A DNA stretch of 64,000 nucleotides from Sutcliffiella rhizosphaerae (GTDB taxonomy: Bacteria > Bacillota > Bacilli > Bacillales > Bacillaceae_I): contig NZ_CAKJTJ010000010.1 of assembly GCF_917563925.1 (NCBI RefSeq), forward strand, positions 44,850 through 108,849, read 5' to 3'. The translations under genes were made by a program, and so were the position numbers. Under the pieces are notes generated by a model that was not told where the DNA came from, did not search any database, and was given only the letters and a program-made list of their open reading frames with translations. This document shows positions 26,643 to 36,680 of the stretch, piece by piece. The number at the start of each line of letters is the position of its first letter. Within the stretch, counting starts at the first letter, position 1.

Positions 26643-28397
26643 ATGCGCTTAACTGGTTTTCAGAGTGGATTAGATATTAATCAAATGGTTAGTGATTTAA
26701 TGAAGGCTCAACGTATACCTATGAATAAGTTAACACAACAAAAGCAGTTATTAGAGTGGAAACGTGACGATTACCGTGAAGTTAATCGTTTGTTGAATGA
26801 GTTTAGCAATCTTTCTTTTAATATGACGTTACAGAGGAGTTATTCGCAGAAGAAGGTAACATCAACGAACACTAGCGTTTCGGCCACTGCCACTTCTACG
26901 GCAGCTAATGTTTCGTACACTCTTTCAAATGTAAAGGTTGCGACTGTAGCTACAAATGCTTCGTCAAGCTCAATGATGACTAGCGGGAAAAAGCTAGACA
27001 CTGCAAAAAGTTTGTGGGAACAGCGTGGGGATATTGCAAATTATGATTCGTTAAATTCTATTGTGGATCCTCGTTCGGTTACACAAGAAACTGATAGAGT
27101 GTTTGTTGGAACCGACTTTGATCCTAAGGAGCTAACTCTAATTAAAGTGACTAATAATGAAGGTGAGGTTAGCACCTATTCGATGGTTAGTAGTACTGAC
27201 CAGTTCCAAGAAGGGGAAAACCAAGCTTTCTATGATGAGTCTACTGGAGAAGTAATTTTTAGCAATACTTTAGAAGCTGATTCTGTCATTGAGGCTCCAC
27301 CTAATTATAAGTTTGCGATTACTACATATAATCAAACGGGTGAACCATTAGTACACGAGTTCAGTTTTCGAGCTGACGCAACAATGAACGAGATTATTTC
27401 GCAAATTAATAGTTCGAAACTGGGGCTTACTGCCTTTTTTGATGATTTTAATGGTGGTCTCGTTTTAACAAAGAGAGAAGCCGGTGATTTTAATAACGGT
27501 GGAAACGAAATAGAATTTTCAGGTGCTTTCCTTACCAATGTAATGAATCTTAACCAGAATAATGAACAGGGTGGTACTTCTGCAAAAGTGACCATCAATG
27601 GAGTTGAAACGGAACGTAACTCTAACAACTTCACCATCAACGGCGTTACCTTCAATCTAAATGAAAATATGGCCCCTGGTGAATCTGCAGTTATTAACGT
27701 AGCTAACGACACTGAACAAACGTTTAATACGATTAAGGATTATTTAACTAAATACAACGAATTGATTGAAAAAATAAATGCCAAACTCGGAGAACCATTG
27801 TACCGTGATTACAAACCACTTTCTAAAGACGAAAGAGAAGCACTTTCTGATAGGCAAATTGAGCAGTGGGAAGAAAGAGCGAGGAGTGGTTTGTTGAGAA
27901 ATGACTCCATCCTTTCTTCTGGGTTAGGTAAGATGAGAACTTCACTGTATGAAACAGTAGGGGGATTAGGTGGTTCTTTTAGCCATTTAGCACAGATAGG
28001 AATAACAACAAGTACGGAATATATGGATAAAGGGAAGCTTATTTTTGACGATGACAAACTTCGGGAAGCAATTGAAAAAGACCCGAATTCTGTCATGATG
28101 ATGTTTACGTCAAATGGAAATAACGAAACAGGTATTGGTATTGCAAGAAAGCTAAGAGAAGCTGCTCAAGGTACAATAAGAAGTATTGAAGCACGTGCAG
28201 GAAATGCCAGTCGTACAGCTCAACAGTTCACAATTGGCCGCGAGTTAATAAACGTGGACAAACGCATATCAGCATTCGAACGCCGTATGCAAACTGTAGA
28301 AGCACGCTATTGGCGCCAATTTACCGCAATGGAAAAGGCGATTGGACAAGCAAATAGTCAATCAATGCAATTAATGAGTTACTTTAACAATGGCTGA
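26643..28397 (+). CDS. fliD: filament cap protein FliD (HAP2)
   Basis: This 584-residue protein forms the cap under which flagellin subunits fold at the filament tip. The N-terminus, LTGFQSGLDINQMVSDLMKAQRIPMNKLTQQKQLLEWKRDDYREVN in part, is the HAP2 N domain. The C-terminal half contains YNELIEKINAKL and the final coiled coil VDKRISAFERRMQTVEARYWRQFTAMEKAI. It is longer than B. subtilis FliD (498), with the extra length in the variable middle domains. The ribosome site is GGTGG. Confidence 0.95.
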   Translation: MRLTGFQSGLDINQMVSDLMKAQRIPMNKLTQQKQLLEWKRDDYREVNRLLNEFSNLSFNMTLQRSYSQKKVTSTNTSVSATATSTAANVSYTLSNVKVATVATNASSSSMMTSGKKLDTAKSLWEQRGDIANYDSLNSIVDPRSVTQETDRVFVGTDFDPKELTLIKVTNNEGEVSTYSMVSSTDQFQEGENQAFYDESTGEVIFSNTLEADSVIEAPPNYKFAITTYNQTGEPLVHEFSFRADATMNEIISQINSSKLGLTAFFDDFNGGLVLTKREAGDFNNGGNEIEFSGAFLTNVMNLNQNNEQGGTSAKVTINGVETERNSNNFTINGVTFNLNENMAPGESAVINVANDTEQTFNTIKDYLTKYNELIEKINAKLGEPLYRDYKPLSKDEREALSDRQIEQWEERARSGLLRNDSILSSGLGKMRTSLYETVGGLGGSFSHLAQIGITTSTEYMDKGKLIFDDDKLREAIEKDPNSVMMMFTSNGNNETGIGIARKLREAAQGTIRSIEARAGNASRTAQQFTIGRELINVDKRISAFERRMQTVEARYWRQFTAMEKAIGQANSQSMQLMSYFNNG

Positions 28398-28416
28398 TAA
28401 AAAGGAGTGAACAACG

Positions 28417-28818
28417 ATGGCGATAAAGAATCCATATCAGGCTTATCAGCAGAATTCTGTTAATACTGCGACTCCCGGCGAGTTAACATTAATGCTTTAT
28501 AACGGTTCGTTAAAATTCATGAAGCTTGCCAAAAAGGGAATCGAAGAAAATAATATTGAATTAAAAAACACAAATCTTATCAAAGCGCAAAATATCATTC
28601 AGGAATTGATGGTGACTCTGGACGTATCTCAAGATGTCGGAAAATCAATGATGTCGTTGTACGATTACATGAACCGCAGATTGATCGAAGCAAATCTAAA
28701 AAATGATCAAAGCATAATTGAAGAAATCGAAATTCATATGACGGAGTTTCGAGACACATGGAAGCAAGTAATTCAAGCATCTCGCCAACAAGCTTATGCT
28801 GAAGGCGGAAGTGTCTAA
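28417..28818 (+). CDS. fliS: flagellin export chaperone FliS
   Basis: A 133-residue helical chaperone that binds the flagellin C-terminus and prevents early polymerisation. NPYQAYQQNSVNTATPGELTLMLYNGSLKFMKLAKKGI is the family signature. Because FliS recognises the last helix of flagellin, it would be sensitive to the alternative hag endings made by intron splicing. AAAGGAGTGAAC precedes the ATG, and its stop overlaps the fliT start. Confidence 0.95.
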   Translation: MAIKNPYQAYQQNSVNTATPGELTLMLYNGSLKFMKLAKKGIEENNIELKNTNLIKAQNIIQELMVTLDVSQDVGKSMMSLYDYMNRRLIEANLKNDQSIIEEIEIHMTEFRDTWKQVIQASRQQAYAEGGSV

Positions 28819-29171
28819 TGACAATTGTAGAAAGTTTGGACAAGATTACTAGTCACTTAATTGCGTTATTGGAAAGTCCATTACCAGCAGAAGAGAAACG
28901 TGATTCATTTATGGAAGAGATTGACCAAGTGTTACAAGCAAGAGAAGAGTTGATAGCGAAACTTTCACCTCCTTTTTCTGATATAGAGATGGTAATTGGG
29001 AAAAAGGTAGCTTTAGCTAGCCAGGAAATCCCCACAAAACTGGAGGCTTTTCAACGTCAAATCAAGCAAGAGTGGGGTCAGCTCCAACAGTCCAAAAAGA
29101 CTGTGAAAGCTTACGAGAACCCATACAACGCACCGACTGCCGATGGAATGTATTATGATAAGAGGAACTAA
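28818..29171 (+). CDS. fliT: FliT-like flagellar chaperone
   Basis: A 117-residue, charged, helical protein whose ATG overlaps the fliS stop (TAATG), so the two are translationally coupled. Position and length match FliT of Bacillus, thought to be the chaperone for FliD. Sequence identity among FliT proteins is low, so the call rests mainly on context. VESLDKITSHLIALLESPLPAEEKRDSFMEEI is the N-terminal helix pair, in part. Confidence 0.75.
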   Translation: MTIVESLDKITSHLIALLESPLPAEEKRDSFMEEIDQVLQAREELIAKLSPPFSDIEMVIGKKVALASQEIPTKLEAFQRQIKQEWGQLQQSKKTVKAYENPYNAPTADGMYYDKRN

Positions 29172-29176
29172 TAATC

Positions 29177-29554
29177 ATGAACGAACAAGATTTTTATTTT
29201 TTGCAGGATTATAATGCCCTTTTAGATGCATTAGCAGAAGCTTATAATCATCTTCGTGATAAATCAGGGAACTGCTCTGATAAGGTGAATGAACAAGTGC
29301 TATTAGCTAGTCAGGAAGCGGTAGTTAAAATAAATGAAACAAACAAAACGGTTAAAGAAATTCTTAAAAACCATCAATCAATTTCTGATTATTTACATGA
29401 ATTTTCAAGTTTTTTGAATGAATTGGAAGATAGTGGATATTTTTATCAGGACTTTTCTATTCAACAAGAATTCCTACTTGAAAAGGTTTATCCGTTATTC
29501 AGTCTATGGAAAAATAATATGCAGAAATGCCTTTTCCGGTATATTGCTCATTAA
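29177..29554 (+). CDS. small helical protein at the end of the fliDST operon
   Basis: A 125-residue, mostly helical protein with no domain I recognise. It starts six bases after fliT and ends at the operon terminator. Its size and helical, acidic character resemble export chaperones, so a flagellar role is a reasonable guess, based only on operon position. No membrane segment or signal peptide is seen. Confidence 0.65.
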   Translation: MNEQDFYFLQDYNALLDALAEAYNHLRDKSGNCSDKVNEQVLLASQEAVVKINETNKTVKEILKNHQSISDYLHEFSSFLNELEDSGYFYQDFSIQQEFLLEKVYPLFSLWKNNMQKCLFRYIAH

Positions 29555-29555
29555 G

Positions 29556-29581
29556 CCCTCTTACTATATAAGAGGGTTTTT
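29556..29581 (+). terminator. Rho-independent terminator of the flaG-fliDST operon
   Basis: CCCTCTTA pairs with TAAGAGGG around a five-base loop and is followed by TTTTTA. Confidence 0.85.
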
Positions 29582-29682
29582 AAATTGATAAGAAACTTTT
29601 CCCAATTATCCGCATATACTTGATTCACCCCTTCAGAACAAGGTTTGGACTAGGATTCACAAAATCTTAACATTTTTTTAAC

Positions 29683-29708
29683 GTTTAAGCAGGAATTGTG
29701 TAGGGTAT
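29683..29708 (+). promoter_or_regulatory. sigma-B promoter of hpf
   Basis: GTTTAA at 29683-29688, a 14-base spacer and GGGTAT at 29703-29708 match the sigma-B consensus exactly. An overlapping sigma-H-like element (AGGAATT at 29691, GTAGAAAT at 29710) resembles the dual control of B. subtilis yvyD. Confidence 0.85.
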
Positions 29709-29826
29709 TGTAGAAATATGTTTACATAGCTTTCATAAAAGCTTAACCTTCCATTTTTCAGGAAGGAATATGTAGGCAGAATGTTTGGGTTTTTCCTAAA
29801 CAGGAACAAAAGGAGGAGTTCGATTT

Positions 29827-30387
29827 ATGAAGTACAACGTTCGCGGTGAAAACATTGAGGTAACTCCAGCAATCCGAGATTATGTTGAAAACAAAATCGG
29901 AAAGATTGAACGCTATTTTGATTCCACAGAAAATGCTGAAAGCAAAGTTAATTTGAAAGTCTACAACAACTACCAAAAAATCGAAGTAACAATTCCTATG
30001 ACAGGACTAGTTCTACGTGCAGAAGAAAGTCATGAAGATCTCTATGCCGCAATAGACCTCGTCGTAGATAAATTAGAGAGACAAATTAGAAAGCATAAAA
30101 CAAAAGTAAATCGCAAGCTTCGGGACACAGGTTCTCCTAAATATTTATTTAATGAAGTTATCGAAAATGGTGCACCAACAAACGTAGCAGTTGAGGATGA
30201 AGAGGTGGAAGCTGACTTAGTTCGTACGAAGCGCTATAACTTAAAGCCAATGGATAGCGAGGAAGCCATCCTTCAAATGAATTTACTGGGTCACAATTTC
30301 TTCGTATTCTTAAATGCTGCAACGAACGAAACGAATGTCGTTTACAAACGTAATGATGGTAAATATGGCTTGATTGAGTCTTACTAA
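29827..30387 (+). CDS. hpf: long-form ribosome hibernation factor HPF
   Basis: A 186-residue hibernation promoting factor that pairs 70S ribosomes into inactive 100S particles under stress. The N-terminal domain (residues 1-100) has YNVRGENIEVTPAIRDYVENKIGKIERYF and KVNLKVYNNYQKIEVTIPM. The C-terminal dimerisation domain has RTKRYNLKPMDSEEAILQMNLLGHNFFVF and ends NDGKYGLIE. AAAAGGAGG precedes the ATG. The upstream sigma-B promoter fits induction by general stress. Confidence 0.96.
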   Translation: MKYNVRGENIEVTPAIRDYVENKIGKIERYFDSTENAESKVNLKVYNNYQKIEVTIPMTGLVLRAEESHEDLYAAIDLVVDKLERQIRKHKTKVNRKLRDTGSPKYLFNEVIENGAPTNVAVEDEEVEADLVRTKRYNLKPMDSEEAILQMNLLGHNFFVFLNAATNETNVVYKRNDGKYGLIESY

Positions 30388-30393
30388 TATACA

Positions 30394-30423
30394 AAGGGAC
30401 CTCGTACAGGAGGGTCCCTTTTT
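30394..30423 (+). terminator. Rho-independent terminator of hpf
   Basis: AAGGGACC pairs with GGTCCCTT around an eleven-base loop and is followed by TTT. Confidence 0.85.
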
Positions 30424-30657
30424 AAGTGATTCTGGCTATTCCTACTCCATGTGAAATATGTTTTTTTGCATTTCGACATTTTTACCTAGCGCTATTTCTC
30501 GGGAAATGTCATTCTAATTGGTGTTGTGTCATTTCCTGCTAATTTTCTGAAAAGATAAGCTTCTATATCCCTCTATAAGTTGTACCAACCCCCAATAAGT
30601 GTTAAAATTTAAATATTATATTTAGCTATACGACTATAGTTACAGAGGAGCGTTTGT

Positions 30658-33165
30658 ATGCTTGGTTTACTGAATAAAGTGTTTGATATGAATAAGCGTC
30701 AGTTAAAGCGTTTGGAAAAATTGGCGGATCAGATTGATTCCCTAAATGGAGATGTGGCGAAGTTAACGGATGACCAGCTGCGTGAGAAAACAGTTGAATT
30801 CCGGAGCCGCTATCAAAAGGGTGAGAAATTGGATGATATGCTAGTTGAAGCATTTGCGGTAGTCCGTGAGGCTTCTAAACGTGTGTTGGGGCTATATCCT
30901 TATAAAGTTCAGTTAATGGGGGGCGTTTCCTTACATGAAGGAAACATTTCCGAAATGAAAACAGGGGAAGGTAAAACCCTGACTTCGACTATGCCGGTTT
31001 ACTTAAATGCTATAACTGGAAAAGGTGTGCATGTTGTAACGGTAAATGAATACCTTGCAAGCCGTGATGCAACCGAGATGGGGCAGTTATACGAGTTCCT
31101 TGGTCTTACAGTTGGCTTGAATCTTAATGGACTAACTCGCGAAGAGAAAATTGAAGCGTATAAAGCAGATATCACCTATGGGACAAACAATGAGTTTGGT
31201 TTCGACTATCTTCGAGACAACATGGTGTTATATAAAGAACAGATGGTACAGAGACCCCTTCATTATTCCGTTATTGATGAGGTGGACTCCATTTTAATCG
31301 ATGAAGCCCGTACTCCGCTTATTATTTCTGGTAGTGCACAAAAATCTGCGAAATTATATATTCAAGCAAACGCATTTGCCCGTACTTTGACTCAGGATGT
31401 GGATTTTACTTATGATGTCAAAACTAAGGGTGTGCAGCTAACAGAAGACGGAATTACAAAAGCGGAAAAAGCCTTTGGAATTGAAAATTTGTATGACATT
31501 TCCAATGTGGCATTAAACCACCATATCAATCAGGCATTGAAGGCACATGTGACGATGCATAATGATGTTGATTATGTAGTCCAAGAAGGCGAAGTCGTCA
31601 TCGTTGACCAATTTACAGGTCGTTTGATGAAAGGTCGACGCTACTCAGATGGATTGCACCAGGCTATTGAAGCAAAAGAAGGCTTGGATATTCAAAATGA
31701 AAGCATGACGCTTGCAACGATTACGTTCCAGAACTACTTCCGTATGTATGAAAAGCTTGCAGGTATGACTGGTACTGCGAAAACAGAGGAAGAAGAATTC
31801 CGTAATATTTATAATATGAACGTTATCGCGATTCCAACAAACCAAGATATCGTTCGTGACGACCGTGCAGATCTTATCTTTAAAACAATTGACGGGAAGT
31901 TTAACGCTGTTGCCGATGATATTGCAGAGCGTTACAAAAATGGACAGCCTGTCCTAGTTGGTACGGTTGCGATTGAAACCTCGGAAGTCATTTCAAAATT
32001 GTTGACGAAACGTGGAATTAAACATAATGTCCTGAATGCGAAAAACCATGCTCGTGAGGCGGATATCATTCTAGATGCTGGTCAAAAAGGTGCAGTTACG
32101 ATTGCGACAAATATGGCCGGTCGTGGTACAGATATCAAGCTTGGTGAAGGTGTGAAGGAAGTTGGCGGTCTTGCTGTTGTTGGTACAGAGCGTCACGAAT
32201 CCCGACGGATTGATAATCAGCTTCGTGGTCGTTCCGGTCGTCAAGGGGACCCTGGGGTAACTCAGTTCTATCTTTCCATGGAAGATGAATTAATGCGCCG
32301 CTTCGGTTCCGATAATATGAAGACGATGATGGAGCGTCTTGGAATGGATGACACTCAACCAATCCAAAGTAAAATGGTTTCTCGTGCAGTGGAATCTGCC
32401 CAAAAACGTGTGGAAGGAAACAACTTCGATGCTCGTAAACAGCTTTTACAATATGACGATGTCCTTCGTCAGCAACGTGAAGTAATTTACAAGCAGCGTT
32501 TTGAAGTGCTTGATTCTGAAAACCTACGTAATGTGGTAGAAAGAATGCTCGTTTCTGCCATTGAACGACAAGTGGGCTTATTTACTCCGAAAGAAGAGGT
32601 TCCAGAAGATTGGAATATGCAAGGAATCATTGATTATGTGGACGCAAACCTTCTAGAAGAAGGCGATGTGACGCTGAATGATATCCGTGGTAAAGAGCCA
32701 GAAGAAATTTCTGAGTTAATCATTGAAAAAGTGAAGGCTCGTTATGATAAAAAAGAGCAAGAGCTAACAGAAGAACAAATGCGTGAATTTGAAAAAGTAG
32801 TCGTTCTTCGTGCAGTTGATAGCAAGTGGATGGATCACATTGATGCAATGGATCAGCTACGTCAAGGTATTCACCTTCGTGCTTACGGTCAAATTGATCC
32901 ACTTCGTGAGTATCAGTTCGAAGGATTTGCTATGTTCGAAAACATGATTGCGGCAATTGAGGAAGATGTGGCGAAGTATGTAATGAAAGCCCAAATTCGC
33001 AATAACCTGCAACGTGAAGAAGTAGCAAAAGGGCAAGCAGTCGTTCCGAAAGAGGATGGCGGCGAGCCACCTAAGAAGAAACCTGTAAAAAAAGCAATGG
33101 ACATAGGTCGTAATGACCCATGCATTTGCGGAAGTGGTAAAAAATATAAAAATTGCTGTGGATAA
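30658..33165 (+). CDS. secA: preprotein translocase ATPase SecA
   Basis: The 835-residue SecA motor drives proteins through SecYEG. Walker A is [11 protein letters not shown] (residues 100-110), the DEAD-type box is [21 protein letters not shown] near residue 207, and [13 protein letters not shown] and [11 protein letters not shown] are helicase motifs. The C-terminus [14 protein letters not shown] is the zinc site that binds SecB-like partners and phospholipid. Length matches B. subtilis SecA (841). AGAGGAGCG precedes the ATG. Confidence 0.98.
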   Translation: MLGLLNKVFDMNKRQLKRLEKLADQIDSLNGDVAKLTDDQLREKTVEFRSRYQKGEKLDDMLVEAFAVVREASKRVLGLYPYKVQLMGGVSLHEGNISEMKTGEGKTLTSTMPVYLNAITGKGVHVVTVNEYLASRDATEMGQLYEFLGLTVGLNLNGLTREEKIEAYKADITYGTNNEFGFDYLRDNMVLYKEQMVQRPLHYSVIDEVDSILIDEARTPLIISGSAQKSAKLYIQANAFARTLTQDVDFTYDVKTKGVQLTEDGITKAEKAFGIENLYDISNVALNHHINQALKAHVTMHNDVDYVVQEGEVVIVDQFTGRLMKGRRYSDGLHQAIEAKEGLDIQNESMTLATITFQNYFRMYEKLAGMTGTAKTEEEEFRNIYNMNVIAIPTNQDIVRDDRADLIFKTIDGKFNAVADDIAERYKNGQPVLVGTVAIETSEVISKLLTKRGIKHNVLNAKNHAREADIILDAGQKGAVTIATNMAGRGTDIKLGEGVKEVGGLAVVGTERHESRRIDNQLRGRSGRQGDPGVTQFYLSMEDELMRRFGSDNMKTMMERLGMDDTQPIQSKMVSRAVESAQKRVEGNNFDARKQLLQYDDVLRQQREVIYKQRFEVLDSENLRNVVERMLVSAIERQVGLFTPKEEVPEDWNMQGIIDYVDANLLEEGDVTLNDIRGKEPEEISELIIEKVKARYDKKEQELTEEQMREFEKVVVLRAVDSKWMDHIDAMDQLRQGIHLRAYGQIDPLREYQFEGFAMFENMIAAIEEDVAKYVMKAQIRNNLQREEVAKGQAVVPKEDGGEPPKKKPVKKAMDIGRNDPCICGSGKKYKNCCG

Positions 33166-33178
33166 TAAAAGCTAACTG

Positions 33179-33205
33179 AAGTGGGGCGAGTGTGCTCCAC
33201 TTTTC
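33179..33205 (+). terminator. Rho-independent terminator of secA
   Basis: AAGTGGGGC pairs with GCTCCACTT (one wobble pair) around a six-base loop and runs into TTCC. Confidence 0.7.
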
Positions 33206-33328
33206 CTATGTTTAATGAATGATGTTTCAGGTCCACTCCAGGTACTTTTTTATTTTCATGAAATACGATATGATAAACTATTAGTTGCCCTGTTACTATG
33301 AACGGGAAAAAATAATGAGGTGAACAAG

Positions 33329-34427
33329 ATGGAATTAGTAGAGATTCGTCAAGAGTTAGAAAAAATGGCTAAGCGATTAGTTGAGTTTAGGGGGTCTCTT
33401 TGACTTAGAGACAAAAGAACGTCGTATTGCAGAGCTTGATAATGAAATGTCCAATCCTGAATTTTGGAATAATCAGAATGCAGCTCAGGCTATCATTAAT
33501 GAAGCAAATGCTTTGAAAGAACCAGTTGCTCAGTTACATGAATTAAATGAAAACTATGAAAATCTACAATTAACATATGAATTAGTCAAAGAAGAACCAG
33601 ACGCTGATTTAGAAGCAGAGCTTGCTAGTGAAGTAAAAACAATAGCAGAGGATTTCAATAAATTTGAACTTCAATTATTGTTAAGTGGTGAGCATGATAA
33701 AAATAATGCCATCCTTGAATTACACCCTGGTGCTGGTGGAACAGAATCACAGGACTGGGGCTCCATGTTACTACGTATGTATACGCGTTGGGCAGAGCGT
33801 AAAGGCTTCAAGGTCGAAACACTTGATTACCTTCCAGGTGATGAGGCTGGAATCAAAAGCGTAACATTGCTGATTAAAGGGCATAACGCATATGGCTATT
33901 TAAAAGCCGAGAAAGGCGTCCATCGTCTTGTACGTATTTCACCTTTTGATTCGTCTGGTCGCCGTCACACGTCCTTCGTTTCCTGTGAAGTCATGCCTGA
34001 ATTTGATGACAACATTGAAATTGATATCCGGACGGAGGACTTAAAAATTGATACGTATCGTGCAAGTGGCGCAGGTGGTCAGCATATTAACACGACGGAC
34101 TCTGCTGTAAGGATTACACATACTCCAACAGGAGTCGTGGTTACTTGTCAAACCGAGCGTTCTCAAATTAAGAACCGCGAACGTGCAATGAAAATGTTGC
34201 AAGCTAAGCTTTATCAGAAAAAACTGGATGAACAACAAGCAGAATTAGATGAAATCCGTGGAGAGCAGAAGGAAATTGGCTGGGGCTCACAAATTCGCTC
34301 CTATGTCTTCCATCCTTATTCGATGGTAAAAGATCACCGCACTAGCGAAGAGGTAGGGAACACACAAGCTGTGATGGATGGTGACTTGGATCCGTTTATT
34401 GATGCTTACTTACGTTCGAAGTTATAA
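33329..34427 (+). CDS. prfB: peptide chain release factor 2, with programmed +1 frameshift
   Basis: RF2 ends translation at UGA and UAA. ATG 33329 starts [24 protein letters not shown] and meets an in-frame TGA at 33401-33403. The sequence AGG GGG TCT CTT TGA C is the classic RF2 autoregulatory +1 shift site: an internal Shine-Dalgarno element, then CTT TGA. Reading continues one base on, as [13 protein letters not shown], to the stop at 34427. [12 protein letters not shown] contains the SPF stop-codon recognition motif, and GAGGQHINT contains the GGQ catalytic motif. The product is about 365 residues. It follows secA, as in B. subtilis. Confidence 0.97.
33391..33404 (+). promoter_or_regulatory. 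programmed +1 frameshift site of prfB
   Basis: GGGGG, three bases, then CTT TGA C. Low RF2 makes the ribosome pause at TGA and slip from CTT to TTT. The TGA is at 33401-33403. Confidence 0.95.
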
Positions 34428-34436
34428 AAGTCCAAG

Positions 34437-34477
34437 GCATCTCTTAGCAATTCCAATTGCTTAGAGGTGTTTTTTTA
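34437..34477 (+). terminator. Rho-independent terminator of prfB
   Basis: GCATCTCTTAGCAA pairs with TTGCTTAGAGGTGT around a six-base loop and is followed by seven Ts. Confidence 0.9.
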
Positions 34478-34556
34478 TAGGCTCTTTTCTAAAAGATTTT
34501 TGTCATATTATCGGTTTTGGGAATTTGTTTGTATGTTGCTTGGAATGATACCTACC

Positions 34557-34671
34557 TCCAAAGGAATATAAAAGACCATCAAAGGTAAGTGGAATACCTC
34601 GAAAGGTTTGTAAGAAAGCATCAAAGGTTTTTAAAAGATCTCGAAAGGTTTCCCGAATACCTCAAAAGGTG
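34557..34671. repeat. six phased repeats with an exact 21-bp period (TCRAAAGGT core)
   Basis: The core (C/G)AAAGG starts at 34559, 34580, 34601, 34622, 34643 and 34664, exactly 21 bases apart. The consensus is TCRAAAGGT, and the remaining bases vary. The array lies between the prfB terminator and the YvjA-like gene, in a stretch of more than 400 bases with no gene. Confidence 0.85.
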
Positions 34672-34894
34672 GTTGTTTAGTGAAAATAAATCAACCTAGT
34701 TCGAAGTCACCCCCCCTCACCCTCGAATAACCCAACCTAAATAGGAAAAAACTATATGCATATTTACCGACTCCTCCCCTTTTTATTAACGCTTTACCAC
34801 GTTATTTCGGTACCATTTACACCCTTGCCATACCATGCTATACTCTTGCTCGTTGTGTGAAATTTTAATGGAAACTTCTTTGGAGGGACACAAA

Positions 34895-35764
34895 TTGAGT
34901 CGTAAAAATAGAAATGGTAACAAAGGGAATCCTTTGTACGATCGTATAAAGGAATATACATATGTCATTCTTGGATCAGTTATTGTGGCACTAGCTTTTA
35001 ATTTGTTTTTACTTCCTAACAGAATTGCATCAGGAGGAGTAAGTGGAATCAGTACCATTTTGGATTCTGTAGTGGGCTGGGAGCCAGGAATTGTACAGCT
35101 ATGCTTCAATATACCGCTTTTTTTAGCAGGTGTATTGCTATTGGGAAAGCAATTTGGTTTAAAAACGTTAGTGGGAACTATCACATTACCACTTACAGTA
35201 CTTTGGACTAGTGGGCTTGCACCAGCGACGGAGGATCCACTCTTAGGTAGTTTGTTTGGTGGAATGGGAGTCGGTCTTGGTTTAGGACTAGTATTCCGCG
35301 GTCGAGCGTCAACTGGTGGAACGGATCTGGCGGCACAAATTATCCATAAATACTCTGGGCTCACACTTGGGGCATGTGTCGCAATTATTGACGGACTTAT
35401 TGTAGTATCTTCGGCGATCGTATTTAACTTGGAACTAGGAATGTACGCTTTGATAGGTCTTTTTGTTACAAGTAAAACAATTGATTTTGTTCAAGTGGGA
35501 CTTGGCTATTCTAAAATGGCTATTATCATTACGAAAAATGAAACAGCGGTTAAGGAAGCCATTCTCACAAAAATTGATCGTGGTGTGACAAAGCTCTCTG
35601 CTTATGGTGGATATACAGAAACAGAGCTTCCTGTTTTAATGTGTGTGGTGGATCAGACGGAATTCACAAAATTGAAACAAGTGGTTCGCACCATTGACCC
35701 GTCTGCATTCGTGGTCGTTACGAACGCATCAGAGGTCCTTGGAGAGGGTTTTAAAAGAGAGTAA
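34895..35764 (+). CDS. yvjA: YitT/DUF2179 family membrane protein
   Basis: A membrane protein of about 289 residues with five or six hydrophobic segments in the first two thirds. NLFLLPNRIASGGVSGIS near residue 35 is characteristic, and FRGRASTGGTDLAAQII near residue 135 is the glycine-rich repeat loop. The C-terminal cytoplasmic DUF2179 domain (GVTKLSAYGGYT and onward) ends the protein. TTG 34895 is preferred because GGAGGG is seven bases upstream; an ATG at 34868 has no good site. Its function is unknown. It matches B. subtilis YvjA by position next to prfB and cccB. Confidence 0.88.
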   Translation: MSRKNRNGNKGNPLYDRIKEYTYVILGSVIVALAFNLFLLPNRIASGGVSGISTILDSVVGWEPGIVQLCFNIPLFLAGVLLLGKQFGLKTLVGTITLPLTVLWTSGLAPATEDPLLGSLFGGMGVGLGLGLVFRGRASTGGTDLAAQIIHKYSGLTLGACVAIIDGLIVVSSAIVFNLELGMYALIGLFVTSKTIDFVQVGLGYSKMAIIITKNETAVKEAILTKIDRGVTKLSAYGGYTETELPVLMCVVDQTEFTKLKQVVRTIDPSAFVVVTNASEVLGEGFKRE

Positions 35765-35825
35765 TTAGGATATAATAAAATCAATCTTGATAATGATTAC
35801 ATCTCTAAAAATGGGGGACCTACCT

Positions 35826-36164
35826 ATGAAAAAGTATTTTATGGCTTTTGTGATGGGAGCATCACTACTTACTCTTGCTGCTTGTGGTGGTGGCGGTGAA
35901 GACCAGGAAACAACCACTGGTGGTGGCGAGTTCACCATGGTGGAAAATGATGAAGCGCAATCGTTGTATAAACAAAGCTGCATCGGCTGTCATGGAGGAA
36001 ACATGGAAAGTGGCAGCGGACCAAACCTCCAAAAAGTTGGTAGCAAATACAGTGAAGATGAAATAAAAAACATTATTTTAAATGGTAAAGGGTCTATGCC
36101 TGTAGTGATTAATGATGATGCGGAAGCAGCTACACTTGCTGGCTGGCTAGCTGAACACAAGTAA
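35826..36164 (+). CDS. cccB: cytochrome c-551, lipoprotein
   Basis: A 112-residue membrane-anchored c-type cytochrome. The signal peptide ends in lipobox LAAC, followed by a Gly/Asp/Glu-rich linker. Haem attaches at CIGCH near residue 59, and the axial methionine is probably in GSMPVV near residue 93. It carries electrons between respiratory complexes on the outer membrane face. ATG 35826 follows GGGGGACC. Length and position match B. subtilis CccB. Confidence 0.95.
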   Translation: MKKYFMAFVMGASLLTLAACGGGGEDQETTTGGGEFTMVENDEAQSLYKQSCIGCHGGNMESGSGPNLQKVGSKYSEDEIKNIILNGKGSMPVVINDDAEAATLAGWLAEHK

Positions 36165-36171
36165 TAAGGAA

Positions 36172-36197
36172 AACTCTCTTTCAAGGGAGTTCTTTTT
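36172..36197 (+). terminator. Rho-independent terminator of cccB
   Basis: AACTCTCTT pairs with AAGGGAGTT around a two-base gap, with the inner pairs open, and is followed by CTTTTT. Confidence 0.7.
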
Positions 36198-36298
36198 GAT
36201 TTTCTTGTTCCCAATAAAGAATTTAATTGTTCTTAATATTGAAATAAATTGTATGAACCTCTATAATTATAACTGTGTAGTGTGATAGGACAATTAAT

Positions 36299-36423
36299 AA
36301 GGAGGCGATAACTAATTATTGATTTTTAAAAAAACTTAGGAAAGTGAGGATGGTCAGGTATTACTTACGAAAGAAGAAATGCAACTGAATTCGACTATAT
36401 TAGATAATCAACTAATAAGTAGT
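36299..36423 (+). other. possible decayed small gene upstream of the vpr-like protease
   Basis: AAGGAGG at 36299-36305 looks like a ribosome site. The frame from TTG 36319 reads MIFKKT, then TAG, then about 30 codons (ESEDGQVLLTKEEMQLNSTI and onward) up to a TAG at the base of the next terminator hairpin. A strong ribosome site and terminator around a broken frame suggest a former small gene or a leader peptide. I do not recognise the product. Confidence 0.3.
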
Positions 36424-36456
36424 TTGGATTAGCATCCACCAAACTACTAGTATTTT
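36418..36456 (+). terminator. terminator-like hairpin upstream of the vpr-like gene
   Basis: AGTAGTTTGG and CCAAACTACT form a perfect ten-base stem around an eleven-base loop, followed shortly by TTTTT. No intact gene precedes it closely. Confidence 0.75.
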
Positions 36457-36680
36457 TGTTGGGTTTTTAAGTGGTTAATAGTGGAAATATACTAAGACTT
36501 ATTAACTTAATTGTCGGAATTTTTCGTTTAATGCAATAATGTATATTGAAAATTACGATTGTTAAAAATATAATTTGGATTGTAAAGATTTTGGACTAAC
36601 GTAAGTAATTGGTACTGAAGGTAGAGTCTAGAATTTTTGCCGGTTTTCATGAAATATATATAAATGGGGAGTGGGATGAT
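36457..36680. other. promoter region of the vpr-like protease
   Basis: About 220 AT-rich bases with no gene apparent. The protease promoter should be here. I could not assign boxes with confidence. Confidence 0.35.

Noticed and set aside
33401..33403. Nonsense mutation in prfB
   Set aside because: The AGG GGG TCT CTT TGA C context is the known programmed +1 frameshift of RF2.
34557..34671. CRISPR-like or Rep-origin iterons
   Set aside because: The conserved core is only about nine bases, and no cas, rep or parA gene is near.
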